Below, piece after piece: positions 12,731 through 27,100 of a stretch of 64,000 bases of DNA. The notes below the pieces were generated by a model, which made no database searches, had not been told where the DNA came from, and worked only from the letters and a program-made list of their open reading frames with translations. This stretch comes from Megalopta genalis (taxonomy: Eukaryota; Arthropoda; Insecta; Hymenoptera; Halictidae): contig NW_027477088.1 of NCBI RefSeq assembly GCF_051020955.1, positions 1-64,000 of the forward strand, given 5' to 3'. A program made the translations under genes and the position numbers. Position 1 is the stretch's first letter; each line of letters opens with the position of its first letter.

Positions 12731-13918
12731 AAATGCTGGCGAAGTTATCGAGTTAGCTTCAAATCCATGCGAAACACATGATATAGCTTCAAATCAATGC
12801 GATGTAGAAGGTTTAGCTTCAAATCCATGCGAATCAAATGATTTAGCTTGAAATACTTGCGATATAAGTGATATTGCTTCAAATGCGGGCGAAACGAACG
12901 AGTTAGCTTCAAATCCATGCGAAACACATGATATAACTTCAAATCAATGCGATGTAGAAGGTTTATCTTCAAATTCATGCGAAACAAATGATTTAGCTTC
13001 AAATACTTGCGATATAAGTGATATAGCTTCAAATGCTGGCGAAATAACCGTGTTAGCTTCAAATGCATGCGAAAGACATGATGTAGCTTCAAATCAATGC
13101 GATGTATAATGTTTAGCTTCAAATCCATCCGAAACAAATGATTTAGCTTCAAATACTTGCGATATAATTGATATAGCATCAAATGTTAGCGAAATAAACG
13201 AGTCACCTTCAAATCCATGCGAAACACATGATGTAGCTTCAAATCAATGCGATGTTGAAGGTTTAGCTTCAAATCCACGCAAAACAAATGATTTATCTTC
13301 AAATACTCGCGATAAAAGTAATATAGCTTCAAATGCTGTCGAAATAATCGAGTTAGCTTCAAATCCAAGCGAAACACATGATGTAGCTTCAAATCAATGC
13401 GATGTAGAAGGATTAGCTTCAATTCCGTGCGAATCAAATGGTTTAGCTTCAAATACTTGCGATATGAGTGATATTGCGTCAAATACAGACGAAACGAACG
13501 AGTTAGTTTCAAGTCCATGCGAAACACATGATGTAGCTTCAAATCAATGCTATGTTGAAGGTTTTGCTTCAAATCCACGCGAAACAAATGATTTAGCTTC
13601 AAATACTTGCGATATAAGTGATATAGTTTCAAATGCTGGCGAAGTTATCGAGTTAGCTTCATATCCATGCGAAACACATGATATAGCTTCAAATCAATGC
13701 GATGTAGAAGGTTTAGCTTCAAATCCATGCGAATCAAATGATTTAGCTTGAAATACTTGCGATATAAGTGATATTGCTTCAAATGCGGGCGAAACGAACG
13801 AGTTAGCTTCAAATCCATGCGAAACACATGATATAACTTCAAATCAATGCGATGTAGAAGGTTTATCTTCAAATTCATGCGAAACAAATGATTTAGCTTC
13901 AAATACTTGCGATATAAT
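12731..13918. repeat. 900-bp offset duplication
   Basis: Bases 12,731-13,018 match 13,631-13,918, an offset of six HORs. Shared private variants include 'gaagttatcg', the tga-bearing 'gcttgaaatac', 'aatgcgggc', 'atataacttc' and 'tttatcttc'. A nearby monomer pair with 'gatataattg' and 'aatgttagc' recurs near 13,165, 13,915 and 14,215. Confidence 0.85.
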
Positions 13919-14799
13919 TGATATAGCATCAAATGTTAGCGAAATAAACGAGTCACCTTCAAATCCATGCGAAACACATGATGTAGCTTCAAATCAATGC
14001 GATGTTGAAGGTTTAGCTTCAAATCCATGCGAAACAAATGATTTAGCTTCAAATACTTTCGATATAAGTGATATAGCTTCAAATGCTGGCGAAATAGCCG
14101 AGTTAGCTTCAAATGCATGCGAAAGACATGATGTAGCTTCAAATCAATGCGATGTATAATGTTTAGCTTCAAATCCATCCGAAACAAATGATTTAGCTTC
14201 AAATACTTGCGATATAATTGATATAGCATCAAATGTTAGCGAAATAAACGAGTCACCTTCAAATCCATGCGAAACACATGATGTAGCTTCAAATCAATGC
14301 GACGTTGAAGGTTTAGCTTCAAATCCACGCAAAACAAATGATTTATCTTCAAATAATCGCGATATAAGTAATATAGCTTCAAATGCTGCCGAAATAAACG
14401 AGTTACCTTCAAATCCAAGCGAAACACATGATGTAGCTTCAAATCAATGCGATGTAGAAGGATTAGCTTCAAATCCGTGCGAATCAAATGGTTTAGCTTC
14501 AAATACTTGCGATATAAGTGATATAGCTTCAAATGCTGGTGAAATAAACGAGTTAGCTACAAATCAATGCGAAACACATGATATAGCTTCAAATCAATGC
14601 GATGTAGAAGGTTTAGCTTCAAATCCATGCGACACAAATGATTTAGCTTCAAGTACTTGCGATATAAGTGATATAGCTTCAAATGCTGGTGAAATAAACG
14701 AGTTAGCTTCAAATCAATGCGAAACACATGATATAGCTTCAAATCAATGCGATGTAGAAGGTTTAGCTTCAAATCCATGCGACACAAATGATTTAGCTT

Positions 14800-15990
14800 C
14801 AAGTACTTGCGATATAAGTGATATAGTTTCCAATGCTGGCGAAATAATCGAGTTAGCTTCAAATCCATGCGAAACATATGATGTTGCTTCAAATCAACGC
14901 GATGTAGAAGGTTTAGCTTCAAATCCATGCGTAGCAAGTGATTTAACTTCAAATACTTGCGATATAAGTGGTCTAGCATCAAATGCTGGGGAAATAATCG
15001 AGATAGCTTCAACTCCATGCGAAACCAATGATGTAGCTTGAAATCAATGCGATGTTCAAGGTTTAACTTCAAATCCATGCGAAACAAATGATTTAGCTTC
15101 AAATACTTGCGATATAAGTAATAAAGCTTCAAATGCTGGCGAAATAATCTAGTTAGCTTCAAATCCAAGTGAAACACATGATGTAGCTTCAAACCATTGC
15201 GATGTAGAAGGATTAGCATCAAATCCATGCGAATCAAATGATTTAGCTTCAAATACTTGCGATATAAGTGATATAGCTTCAAATGCTGGTGAAATAAACG
15301 AGTTAACTTCAAATCAATGCGAAACAGTTGATGTAGCTTCAAATCAATGCGATTTAGAAAGATTAGCTTCAAATCCATGCGAAACACATGATGTAGCTTC
15401 AAATCAATGCGATGTATAATGTTTAGCTTCAAATCCGTGCGAAACAAATGATTTAGCTTCAAATACTTGCGATATAAGTGATATAGCTTCAAATGCTGGC
15501 GAAATAAACGAGTTACCTTCAAATCCATGCGAAACACATGATGTAGCTTCAAATCAATGCGATGTAGATTGTTTAGCTTCAAATCCATGCGAAACAAATG
15601 ATTTAGCTTCAAATACTTGCGATATAAGTGATATAGCTACAAATGCCGGCGAAATAAACGAGTTAGCTACAAATCCATGCGAAACACATGATGTTGCTTC
15701 AAATCAATGCGATGTAGATTGTTTAGCTTCAAATCCACGCGGAACAAATGATTTAGATTCAAATACTGGCGATATAAGTAATATAGCTTCCAATGCTGGC
15801 GAAATAACAGAGTTAGCTTCAAATGCATGCGAAACACATGATGTAGCTTCAAATCAATGCGATATATAATGTTTAGCTTCAGATCCATGCGAAACAAATG
15901 ATTTAGCTTCAAATACTTGCGATATAAGTGATATTGTTTCAAATGCTGGCGAAATAAACGGGTTAGCTTCAAATCCATTCGAAACAAATG
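14800..15990. repeat. 1,950-bp offset duplication, copy 1
   Basis: This stretch matches 16,750-17,940 at a constant offset of 1,950 bp (13 HORs). Shared rare variants include 'gcgtagcaagtg', 'aatgctggggaa', 'gtagcttgaaatc', 'gtaataaagc', 'aaaccattgcg' and 'cacgcggaac'. Only scattered substitutions separate the copies. Confidence 0.87.
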
Positions 15991-16749
15991 ATTTAGCTTC
16001 AAATACTTGCGATTTAAGTGATATAGCTACAAATGCCGGCGAAATAAACGAGTTAGCTACAAATCCATGCGAAACACATGATGTTGCTTCAAATCAATGC
16101 GATGTAGATTGTTTAGCTTCAAATCCACGCGGAACAAATGATTTAGATTCAAATACTGGCGATATAAGTAATATAGCTTCCAATGCTGCCGAAATAATCG
16201 AGTTAGCTTCAAATCCAAGCGAAACACATGATGTAGCTTCAAATCAATGCGATGTAGAAGGATTAGCTTCAAATCCGTGCGAATCAAATGGTTTAGCTTC
16301 AAATACTTGCGATATAAGTGATATAGCTTCAAATGCTGGTGAAATAAACGAGTTAGCTACAAATCAATGCGAAACACATGATATAGCTTCAAATCAATGC
16401 GATGTAGAAGGTTTAGCTTCAAATCCATGCGACACAAATGATTTAGCTTCAAGTACTTGCGATATAAGTGATATAGCTTCAAATGCTGGTGAAATAAACG
16501 AGTTAACTTCAAATCCATGCGAAAAACTTGATGTAGCTTCAAATCAATCCGATGTAGAAGGATTAGCTTCAAATCCGTGCGAATCAAATGGTTTAGCTTC
16601 AAATACTTGCGATATGAGTGATATTGCGTCAAATACAGACGAAACGAACGAGTTAGTTTCAAGTCCATGCGAAACACATGATGTAGCTTTAAATCAATGC
16701 TATGTTGAGGGTTTTACTTCAAACCCACGCGAAACAAATGATTTAGCTT

Positions 16750-17940
16750 CAAATACTTGCGATATAAGTGATATAGTTTCAAATGCTGGCGAAATAATCG
16801 AGTTAGCTTCAAATCCATGCGAAACATATGATGTTGCTTCAAATCAACGCGATGTAGAAGGTTTAGCTTCAAATCCATGCGTAGCAAGTGATTTAACTTC
16901 AAATACTTGCGATATAAGTGGTCTAGCATCAAATGCTGGGGAAATAATCGAGATAGCTTCAACTCCATGCGAAACCAATGATGTAGCTTGAAATCAATGC
17001 GATGTTCAAGGTTTAACTTCAAATCCATGCGAAACAAATGATTTAGCTTCAAATACTTGCGATATAAGTAATAAAGCTTCAAATGCTGGCGAAATAATCT
17101 AGTTAGCTTCAAATCCAAGTGAAACACATGATGTAGCTTCAAACCATTGCGATGTAGAAGGATTAGCTTCAAATCCATGCGAATCAAATGATTTAGCTTC
17201 AAATACTTGCGATATAAGTGATATAGCTTCAAATGCTGGTGAAATAAACGAGTTAACTTCAAATCAATGCGAAACACTTGATGTAGCTTCAAATCAATGC
17301 GATTTAGAAAGATTAGCTTCAAATCCATGCGAAACACATGATGTAGCTTCAAATCAATGCGATGTATAATGTTTAGCTTCAAATCCGTGCGAAACAAATG
17401 ATTTAGCTTCAAATACTTGCGATATAAGTGATATAGCTTCAAATGCTGGCGAAATAAACGAGTTACCTTCAAATCCATGCGAAACACATGATGTAGCTTC
17501 AAATCAATGCGATGTAGATTGTTTAGCTTCAAATCCATGCGAAACAAATGATTTAGCTTCAAATACTTGCGATATAAGTGAAATAGCTCCAAATGCCGGC
17601 GAAATAAACGAGTTAGCTACGAATCCATGCGAAACACATGATGTTGCTTCAAATCAATGCGATGTAGATTGTTTAGCTTCAAATCCACGCGGAACAAATG
17701 ATTTAGATTCAAATACTGGCGATATAAGTAATATAGCTTCCAATGCTGGCGAAATAACAGAGTTAGCTTCAAATGCATGCGAAACACATGATGTAGCTTC
17801 AAATCAATGCGATATATAATGTTTAGCTTCAAATCCATGCGAAACAAATGATTTAGCTTCAAATACTTGCGATATATGTGATATAGTTTCAAATGCTGGC
17901 GAAATAAACGGGTTAGCTTCAAATCCATTCGAAACACATG
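16750..17940. repeat. 1,950-bp offset duplication, copy 2
   Basis: This is the second copy of 14,800-15,990. Differences include 'gaaatagctcc' at about 17,581 for 'gatatagctac' and 'gctacgaatcc' at about 17,618 for 'gctacaaatcc'. Its left part also belongs to the block shared with 23,307-24,156. Confidence 0.87.
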
Positions 17941-18035
17941 ATGTAGCTTCAAACCAATGCGATGTAGATTGCTTAGCTTCAAATCCATGCGAAACAAATG
18001 ATTTAGCTTCAAATATTTCCGATATAAGTAATATA

Positions 18036-18064
18036 GCTTCAAATGCTGGCGAAATAATCGAATA
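18036..18064. repeat. 29-bp monomer family 2 ('ataatcgaatagc')
   Basis: A type E monomer has lost one base, giving 'tcgaatagc' for 'tcgagttagc' (one deletion plus one change). The same 29-bp form occurs at 20,645-20,673, 21,634-21,662, 22,743-22,771, 24,902-24,930, 27,901-27,929, 30,449-30,477, 30,898-30,926, 35,307-35,335, 37,496-37,524, 41,155-41,183 and 44,784-44,812, and near 48,320-48,348. It usually follows a D monomer with 'atttccgatataagtaata'. Every copy shifts all reading frames, yet the form was amplified at least 13 times. Confidence 0.92.
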
Positions 18065-19511
18065 GCTTCAAATCCAAGCGAAACACATGATGTAGCTTCA
18101 AATCAATGCGATGTAGAAGAAATAGCTTCAAATCCAGGCGAAACAAATGATTTATCTTCAAATACTTGTCAAACAAGCGATTTAACTTCAAATCCATGCG
18201 AAACACTTGATGTAGCTTCAAATCAATGCGATGTAGAAAGATTAGCTTCAAATCCATGCGAAACACATGATGTAGCTTCAAATCAATGCGATGTATAATG
18301 TTTAGCTTCAAATCCGTGCGAAACAAATGATTTAGCTCCAAATACTTGCGATATAATTGATATAGCATCAAATGCTAGCGAAATAAACGAGTCAACTTCA
18401 AATCCATGCGAAACACATGATGTAGCTTCAAATCAATGCGATATTGAAGGTTTTACTTCAAATCCACGCGAAACATATGATTTAGCTTCAAATTCTTGCG
18501 ATATAAGTGATATAGTTTCAAATGCTGGCGAAATTTACGAGTTAGCTTCAAATCCATTCGAAACACATGATGTAGCTTCAAATCAATGCGATGTAGATTG
18601 CTTAGCTTCAAATCCATGCGAAACAAATGATTTAGCTTCAAATACTTGCGATATAATTGATATTGCGTCAAATACAGACGGAACGAACGAGTCAGTTTCA
18701 AGTCCATGCGAAACACATGATGTAGCTTCAAATCAATGCGATGTAGAAGGATTAGCTTCAAATCCGTGCGAATCAAATGGTTTAGCTTCAAATACTTGCG
18801 ATATGAGTGATATTGCGTCAAATACAGACGAAACGAACGAGTTAGTTTCAAGTCCATGCGAAACACATGATGTAGCTTCAAATCAATGCTATGTTGAATG
18901 TTTTACTTCAAATCCACGCGAAACAATTGATTTAGCTTCAAATACTTGCGATATAAGTGATATAGTTTCAAATGCTGGCGAAATAATCGAGTTAGCTTCA
19001 AATCCATGCGAAACATATGATGTTGCTTCAAATCAATGCGATGTAGAAGGTGTAGCTTCAAATCCATGCGACACAAATGATTTAGCTTCAAGTACTTGCG
19101 ATATAAGTGATATAGCTTCAAATGCTGGTGAAATAAACGAGTTAACTTCAAATCCATGCGAAACACTTGATGTAGCTACAAATCAATGCGATGTAGAAAG
19201 ATTAGCTTCAAATCCATGCGAAACACATGCTGTAGCTTCAAATCAATGCGATGTATAATGTTTAGCTTCAAATCCATGCGAAACAAATGATTTAGCTTCA
19301 AACACTTGCGATATAAGTAATATAGCTTCAAATGCTGGCGAAATAATCAAGTTAGCTTCAAATCCAAGCGAAACACATGATGTAGCTTCTAATCAATGCG
19401 ATGTAGAAGGAATAGCTTCAAATCCAGGCGAAACAAATGATTTAGCTTCAAATACTTGTCAAACAAACGAGTTAGCTTCAAATGCATGCGATACACATGA
19501 TTTAGCTTCAA

Positions 19512-20367
19512 ATAAATGCGATGTAGAAAGTTTAGCTTTAAATCCATGCGTAGCAAGTGATTTAACTTCAAATACTTGCGATATAAGTGGTCTAGCATCA
19601 AATGCTGGGGAAATAATCGAGATAGCTTCAACTCCATGCGAAACCAATGATGTAGCTTGAAATCAATGCGATGTTCAAGGTTTAACTTCAAATCCATGCG
19701 AAACAAATGATTTAGCTTCAAATACTTGCGATATAAGTAATAAAGCTTCAAATGCTGGCGAAATAATCTAGTTAGCTTCAAATCCAAGTGAAACACATGA
19801 TGTAGCTTCAAACCATTGCGATGTAAAAGGATTAGCTTCAAATCCATGCGAATCAAATGATTTAGCTTCAAATACTTGCGATATAAGTGATATAGCTTCA
19901 AATGCTGGCGAAATAAACGAGTTACCTTCAAATCCATGCGAAACACATGATGTAGCTTCAAATCAATGCGATGTAGAAAGTTTAGCTTTAAATCCATGCG
20001 TAGCAAGTGATTTAACTTCAAATACTTGCGATATAAGTGGTCTAGCATCAAATGCTGGGGAAATAATCGAGATAGCTTCAACTCCATGCGAAACCAATGA
20101 TGTAGCTTGAAATCAATGCGATGTTCAAGGTTTAACTTCAAATCCATGCGAAACAAATGATTTAGCTTCAAATACTTGCGATATAAGTAATAAAGCTTCA
20201 AATGCTGGCGAAATAATCTAGTTAGCTTCAAATCCAAGTGAAACACATGATGTAGCTTCAAACCATTGCGATGTAAAAGGATTAGCTTCAAATCCATGCG
20301 AATCAAATGATTTAGCTTCAAATACTTGCGATATAAGTGATATAGCTTCAAATGCTGGCGAAATAAC
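19512..20367. repeat. 450-bp tandem duplication (three HORs)
   Basis: Bases 19,512-19,917 match 19,962-20,367 at an offset of 450. Both copies carry 'tttagctttaaatcc', 'gcgtagcaagtg', 'aatgctggggaa', the tga-bearing 'gcttgaaatc' and 'gatgtaaaagg'. The last variant separates this pair from the related blocks at 15, 17 and 24 kb, which read 'gatgtagaagg'. Confidence 0.88.
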
Positions 20368-20368
20368 C

Positions 20369-21774
20369 GAGTTAGTTTCAAATGCATGCGAAACACATGA
20401 TGTAGCTTCAAATCAATGCGATATATAATGTTTAGCTTCAAATCCATGCGAAACAAATGATTTAGCTTCAAATACTTGCGATATAAGTGATATAGTTTCA
20501 AATGCTGGCGAAATAAACGGGTTAGCTTCAAATCCATTCGAAGCACATGATGTAGCTCCAAATCAATGCGATGTAGATTGCTTAGCTTCAAATCCATGCG
20601 AAACAAATGATTTAGCTTCAAATATTTCCGATATAAGTAATATAGCTTCAAATGCTGGCGAAATAATCGAATAGCTTCAAATCCAAGCGAAACACATGAT
20701 GTAGCTTCAAATCAATGCGATGTAGAAGGAATAGCTTCAAATCCAGGCGAAACAAATCATTTAGCTTCAAATACTTGTCAAACAAGCGATTTAACTTCAA
20801 ATCCATGCGAAACACATGATGTAGCTTCAACTCAATGCGATGTAGAAAGATTAGCTTCAAATCCATGCGAAACACATGATGTAGCTTCAAATCAATGCGA
20901 TGTAGAAGGTTTAGCTTCAAATCCATGCGAATCAAATGATTTAGCTTCAAATACTTGCGATATATATGATACAGCTTCAAATGCTGGCGTAATAGACAAG
21001 TTGGCTTCAAATCCATGCGAAACACATGATGTAGCTTCAAATCAATTCGATGTAGATTGTTTAGCTTCAAATCCACGCGGAACAAATGATTTAGTTTCAA
21101 ATACTGGCGATATAAGTAATATAGCTTTAAATGCTGGCGAAACGAACGAGTTAGCTTCGAATCCTTGCGAAACACTTGATGTAGCTTCAAAACAATGCGA
21201 TGTAGAAAGATTAGCTTCAAATGCATGCGAAACACATGATGTAGCTTCAAATCAATGCGATATATAATGTTTAGCTTCAAATCCATGCGAAACAAATGAT
21301 TTAGCTTCAAATACTTGCGATATAAGTAATATAGCTTCCAATGCTGGCGAAATAACCGAGTTAGTTTCAAATGCATGCGAAACACATGATGTAGCTTCAA
21401 ATCAATGCGATATATAATGTTTAGCTTCAAATCCATGCGAAACAAATGATTTAGCTTCAAATACTTGCGATATAAGTGATATAGTTTCAAATGCTGGCGA
21501 AATAAACGGGTTAGCTTCAAATCCATTCGAAGCACATGATGTAGCTCCAAATCAATGCGATGTAGATTGCTTAGCTTCAAATCCATGCGAAACAAATGAT
21601 TTAGCTTCAAATATTTCCGATATAAGTAATATAGCTTCAAATGCTAGCGAAATAATCGAATAGCTTCAAATCCAAGCGAAACACATGATGTAGCTTCAAA
21701 TCAATGCGATGTAGAAGGAATAGCTTCAAATCCAGGCGAAACAAATGATTTAGCTTCAAATACTTGTCAAACAA
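20369..21774. repeat. 989-bp offset duplication
   Basis: Bases 20,369-20,785 match 21,358-21,774. The offset is 33 monomers less one base, the missing base being the family-2 29-bp monomer. Shared variants include 'gatatataatg', 'cgaagcacatg', 'gtagctccaaatc' and 'atatttccg'. Related copies follow near 22,470-22,800 and 24,630-24,960. Confidence 0.83.
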
Positions 21775-23306
21775 ACGAGTTAGCTTCAAATCCATGCGAA
21801 ACACATGATGTAGCTTCAACTCAATGCGATGTAGAAGGAATAGCTTCAAATCCAGGCGAAACAAATGATTTAGCTTCAAATACTTGTCAAACAAACGAGT
21901 TAGCTTCAAATGCATGCGATACACATGATTTAGCTTCAAATAAATGCGATGTAGAAAGTTTAGCTTTAAATCCATGCGAAACACATGATTAAGCTTCAAA
22001 TGCATGCGATAAACATGATTTAGGTTCAAATTCATGGCAAAAACATGGATCAGCTGAAAATTCATGCGAAGCACGTGATTTAGCTTCAAACTCATGCGAT
22101 ACAAATGATGTAGCTTCAAATATTTGCGATATAAGTGATATAGCTTCAAATGCTGGCGAAATAAACGAGTTAGCTTCAAATCCATTTGAAACACATGATG
22201 TAGCTTCAAATCAATGCGATGTAGATTGTTTAGCTTCAAATCCATGCGAAACAAATGATTTTGCTTCAAATACTTGCGATATAAGTGTTATAGCTACAAA
22301 TGCCGGCGAAATAAACGAGTTAGCTTCAAATCCATGCGAAACACATGATGTTGCTTCAAATCAATGCGATGTAGATTGTTTAGCTTCAAATCCACGCGGA
22401 ACAAATGATTTAGATTCAAATACTGGCGATATAAGTAATATAGCTTCCAATGCTGGCGAAATAACCGAGTTAGTTTCAAATGCATGCGAAACACATGATG
22501 TAGCTTCAAATCAATGCGATATATAATGTTTAGCTTCAAATCCATGCGATACAAATGATTTAGCTTCAAATACTTGCGATATAAGTGATATAGTTTCAAA
22601 TGCTGGCGAAATAAACGGGTTAGCTTCAAATCCATTCGAAGCACATGATGTAGCCCCAAATCAATGCGATGTAGATTGCTTAGCTTCAAATCCATGCGAA
22701 ACAAATGATTTAGCTTCAAATATTTCCGATATAAGTAATATAGCTTCAAATGCTGGCGAAATAATCGAATAGCTTCAAATCCATGCGAAACACATGATGT
22801 AGCTTCAAATCAATGCGATGTAGATTGTTTAGCTTCAAATCCACGCGGAACAAATGATTTAGATTCAAATACTGGCGATATAAGTAATATAGCTTTAAAT
22901 GCTGGCGAAACGAACGAGTTAGCTTCGAATCCTTGCGAAACACTTGATGTAGCTTCAAAACAATGCGATGTAGAAAGATTAGCTTCAAATCCATGCGAAA
23001 CACATGATGTAGCTTCAAATCAATGCGATGTATAATGTTTAGCTTCAAACCCGTGCGAATCAAATGGTTTAGCTTCAAATACTTGCGATATAAGTGATAT
23101 AGCTTCAAATGCTGGTGAAATAAACGAGTTAGCTACAAATCAATGCGAAACACATGATATAGCTTCAAATCAATGCGATGTAGAAGGTTTAGCTTCAAAT
23201 CCATGCGACACAAATGATTTAGCTTCAAGTACTTGCGATATAAGTGATATAGCTTCAAATGCTGGTGAAATAAACGAGTTAGCTTCAAATCAATGCGAAA
23301 CACATG

Positions 23307-24156
23307 ATATAGCTTCAAATCAATGCGATGTAGAAGGTTTAGCTTCAAATCCATGCGACACAAATGATTTAGCTTCAAGTACTTGCGATATAAGTGATAT
23401 AGCTTCAAATGCTGGTGAAATAAACGAGTTAACTTCAAATCCATGCGAAACACTTGATGTAGCTTCAAATCAATCCGATGTAGAAGGATTAGCTTCAAAT
23501 CCGTGCGAATCAAATGGTTTAGCTTCAAATACTTGCGATATGAGTGATATTGCGTCAAATACAGACGAAACGAACGAGTTAGTTTCAAGTCCATGCGAAA
23601 CACATGATGTAGCTTCAAATCAATGCTATGTTGAAGGTTTTACTTCAAATCCACGCGAAACAAATGATTTAGCTTCAAATACTTGCGATATAAGTGATAT
23701 AGTTTCAAATGCTGGCGAAATAATCGAGTTAGCTTCAAATCCATGCGAAACATATGATGTTGCTTCAAATCAACGCGATGTAGAAGGTTTAGCTTCAAAT
23801 CCATGCGTAGCAAGTGATTTAACTTCAAATACTTGCGATATAAGTGGTCTAGCATCAAATGCTGGGGAAATAATCGAGATAGCTTCAACTCCATGCGAAA
23901 CCAATGATGTAGCTTGAAATCAATGCGATGTTCAAGGTTTAACTTCAAATCCATGCGAAACAAATGATTTAGCTTCAAATACTTGCGATATAAGTAATAA
24001 AGCTTCAAATGCTGGCGAAATAATCTAGTTAGCTTCAAATCCAAGTGAAACACATGATGTAGCTTCAAACCATTGCGATGTAGAAGGATTAGCTTCAAAT
24101 CCATGCGAATCAAATGATTTAGCTTCAAATACTTGCGATATAAGTGATATAGCTTC
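23307..24156. repeat. Block shared with 16,381-17,230 (offset 6,926 bp)
   Basis: The shared block includes 'caatccgatg', 'gatatgagtg', 'aatacagacg', 'gttagtttcaagtcc' and the 'gtagcaagtg' run. After 24,150 the copies part: the 16-17 kb copy has an extra stretch of about 240 bp before a similar 'cgagttacc' monomer. One more 150-bp HOR is present upstream in the 23-kb copy. Confidence 0.8.
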
Positions 24157-27100
24157 AAATGCTGGCGAAATAAACGAGTTACCTTCAAATCCATGCGAAA
24201 CACATGATGTAGCTTCAAATCAATGCGATGTAGATTGTTTAGCTTCAAATCCATGCGAAACAAATGATTTAGCTTCAAATACTTGCGATATAAGTGAAAT
24301 AGCTACAAATGCCGGCGAAATAAACGAGTTAGCTACAAATCCATGCGAAACACATGATGTTGCTTCAAATCAATGCGATGTAGATTGTTTAGCTTCAAAT
24401 CCACGCGGAACAAATGATTTAGATTCAAATACTGGCGATATAAGTAATATAGCTTCCAATGCTGGCGAAATAACAGAGTTAGCTTCAAATGCATGCGAAA
24501 CACATGATGTAGCTTCAAATCAATGCGATATATAATGTTTAGCTTCAAATCCATGCGAAACAAATGATTTAGCTTCAAATACTTGCGATATAAGTAATAT
24601 AGCTTCCAATGCTGGCGAAATAACCGAGTTAGTTTCAAATGCATGCGAAACACATGATGTAGCTTCAAATCAATGCGATATATAATGTTTAGCTTCAAAT
24701 CCATGCGAAACAAATGATTTAGCTTCAAATACTTGCGATATAAGTGATATAGTTTCAAATGCTGGCGAAATAAACGGGTTAGCTTCAAATCCATTCGAAG
24801 CACATGATGTAGCTCCAAATCAATGCGATGTAGATTGCTTAGCTTCAAATCCATGCGAAACAAATGATTTAGCTTCAAATATATCCGATATAAGTAATAT
24901 AGCTTCAAATGCTGGCGAAATAATCGAATAGCTTCAAATCCAAGCGAAACACATGATGTAGCTTCAAATCAATGCGATGTAGAAGGAATAGCTTCAAATC
25001 CAGGCGAAACAAATGATTTAGCTTCAAATACTTGTCAAACAAGCGATTTAACTTCAAATCCATGCGAAACACATGATGTAGCTTCAACTCAATGCGATGT
25101 AGAAAGATTAGCTTCAAATCCATGCGAAACACATGATGTAGCTTCAAATCAATGCGATGTAGAAGGTTTAGCTTCAAATCCATGCGAATCAAATGATTTA
25201 GCTTCAAATACTTGCGATATATATGATATAGCTTCAAATGCTGGCGTAATAGACAAGTTGGCTTCAAATCCATGCGAAACACATGATGTAGCTTCAAATC
25301 AATGCGATGTAGAAAGATTAGCTTCAAATCCATGCGAAACACATGATGTAGCTTCAAATCAATGCTATGTTGAAGGTTTTACTTCAAATCCACGCGAAAC
25401 AAATGATTTATCTTCAAATACTTGCGATATAAGGGATATAGCTTCAAATGCTGGCGAAATAAACGAGTTAGCTTCAAATCTATTCGAAACACATGATGTA
25501 GCTTCAAATCAATGCGATGTAGATTGTTTAGCTTCAAATCCACGCGGAACAAATGATTTAGCTTCACATACTTGCGATATAAGTGATATAGCTTCAAATG
25601 CTGGCGAAATAAACGAGTTACCTTCAAATCCATGCGAAACACATGATATAGCTTCAAATCAATGCGATGTAGAAGGTTTAGCTTCAAATCCATGCCAAAC
25701 AAATGATTTAGCTTCAAATACTTGCGATATAAGTGATATAGCTTCAAATGATGGCGAAATAAACGTGTTAGCTGAAAATCCATGCGAAACACATGATTTA
25801 GTTTCAAATCAATGCGATGTAGCTGGTTTAGATTCAAATCCATGCGAAACAAATGATTTAGCTTCAAATACTTGCGATATAAGTGATATAGCTTCAAATT
25901 CTGGAGAAATAAACGAGTTAGCTTCAAATCCATGCGGAACAATCGATTTAGCTTCAAATACTTGCGATATATGTGATATAGCTTCAAATGCAGGCGAAAT
26001 AAACGATTTAGCTTCAAATCCATGGGGAACATATGATGTATCTTCAAATCAATGCAATGTGTAAGGTTTAGCTTCAAATGAATGCGATGTATAAGGTTTA
26101 GCTTCAAATCCATGCGAAACAAATGATTTAGCTTCAAATACTTGCGATATAAGTGATATAGCTTCAAATGATGGCGAAATAAACGAGTTAGCAGAAAATC
26201 CATGCGAAACACATGATTTAGTTTCAAATCAATGCGATGTTGATGGTTTAGCTTTTAATCCACGCGAAACAAATGATTTAGCTTCAAATACTTGCGGTAT
26301 AACTGATATAGTTTCAAATGCTGACGAAATAATCGAGTTTGCTTCAAATCCATGAGAAACATATGACGTAGATTCAAATCAATGCGATGTAGAAGGTTTG
26401 GCTTCAGATCCATGCGAATCACATAATTTAGCTTCAAATTTATGCGAAACACATGGTTTAGCATGAAATTCATGCGAAACAGATGATATATCTTCAAATA
26501 CTTGCGATATATGTGATATTGCTTCAAATGCAGCCGAAACGAACGAGTTAGCTTCAAATCCATGCGAAACACATGATGTAGCTTCAAATCAATGCGATGT
26601 TGAAGGTTTAGCTTCAAATCAATGCGATGTTGAAGGTTTAGCTTCAAATCCACGCGAAACAAATGATTTAGCTTCAAATACTTGCGATATAAGTGATATA
26701 GTTTCAAATGCTGACGAAATAATCGGGTTAACTTCAAATCAATGCGAAACACATGATATAGCTTCAAATCAATGCGATGTAGAAGGTTTTGTTTCAAATC
26801 CATGCGAAACAAATGATTTAGCTTCAAATACTTGCGATATAAGTAATAAAGATTCAAATGCTGGCGAAATAATCTAGTTAGCTTCAAATCCAAGTGAAAC
26901 ACATGATGTAGCTTCAAACCATTGCGATGTAGAAGGATTAGCTTCAAATCCATGCGAATCAAATGATTTAGCTTCAAATCCGTGCGAAACAAATGATTTA
27001 GCTTCAAATACTTGCGATATAAGTGATATAGCTTCAAATGCTGGCGAAATAAACGAGTTACCTTCAAATCCATGCGAAACACATGATGCAGCTACAAATC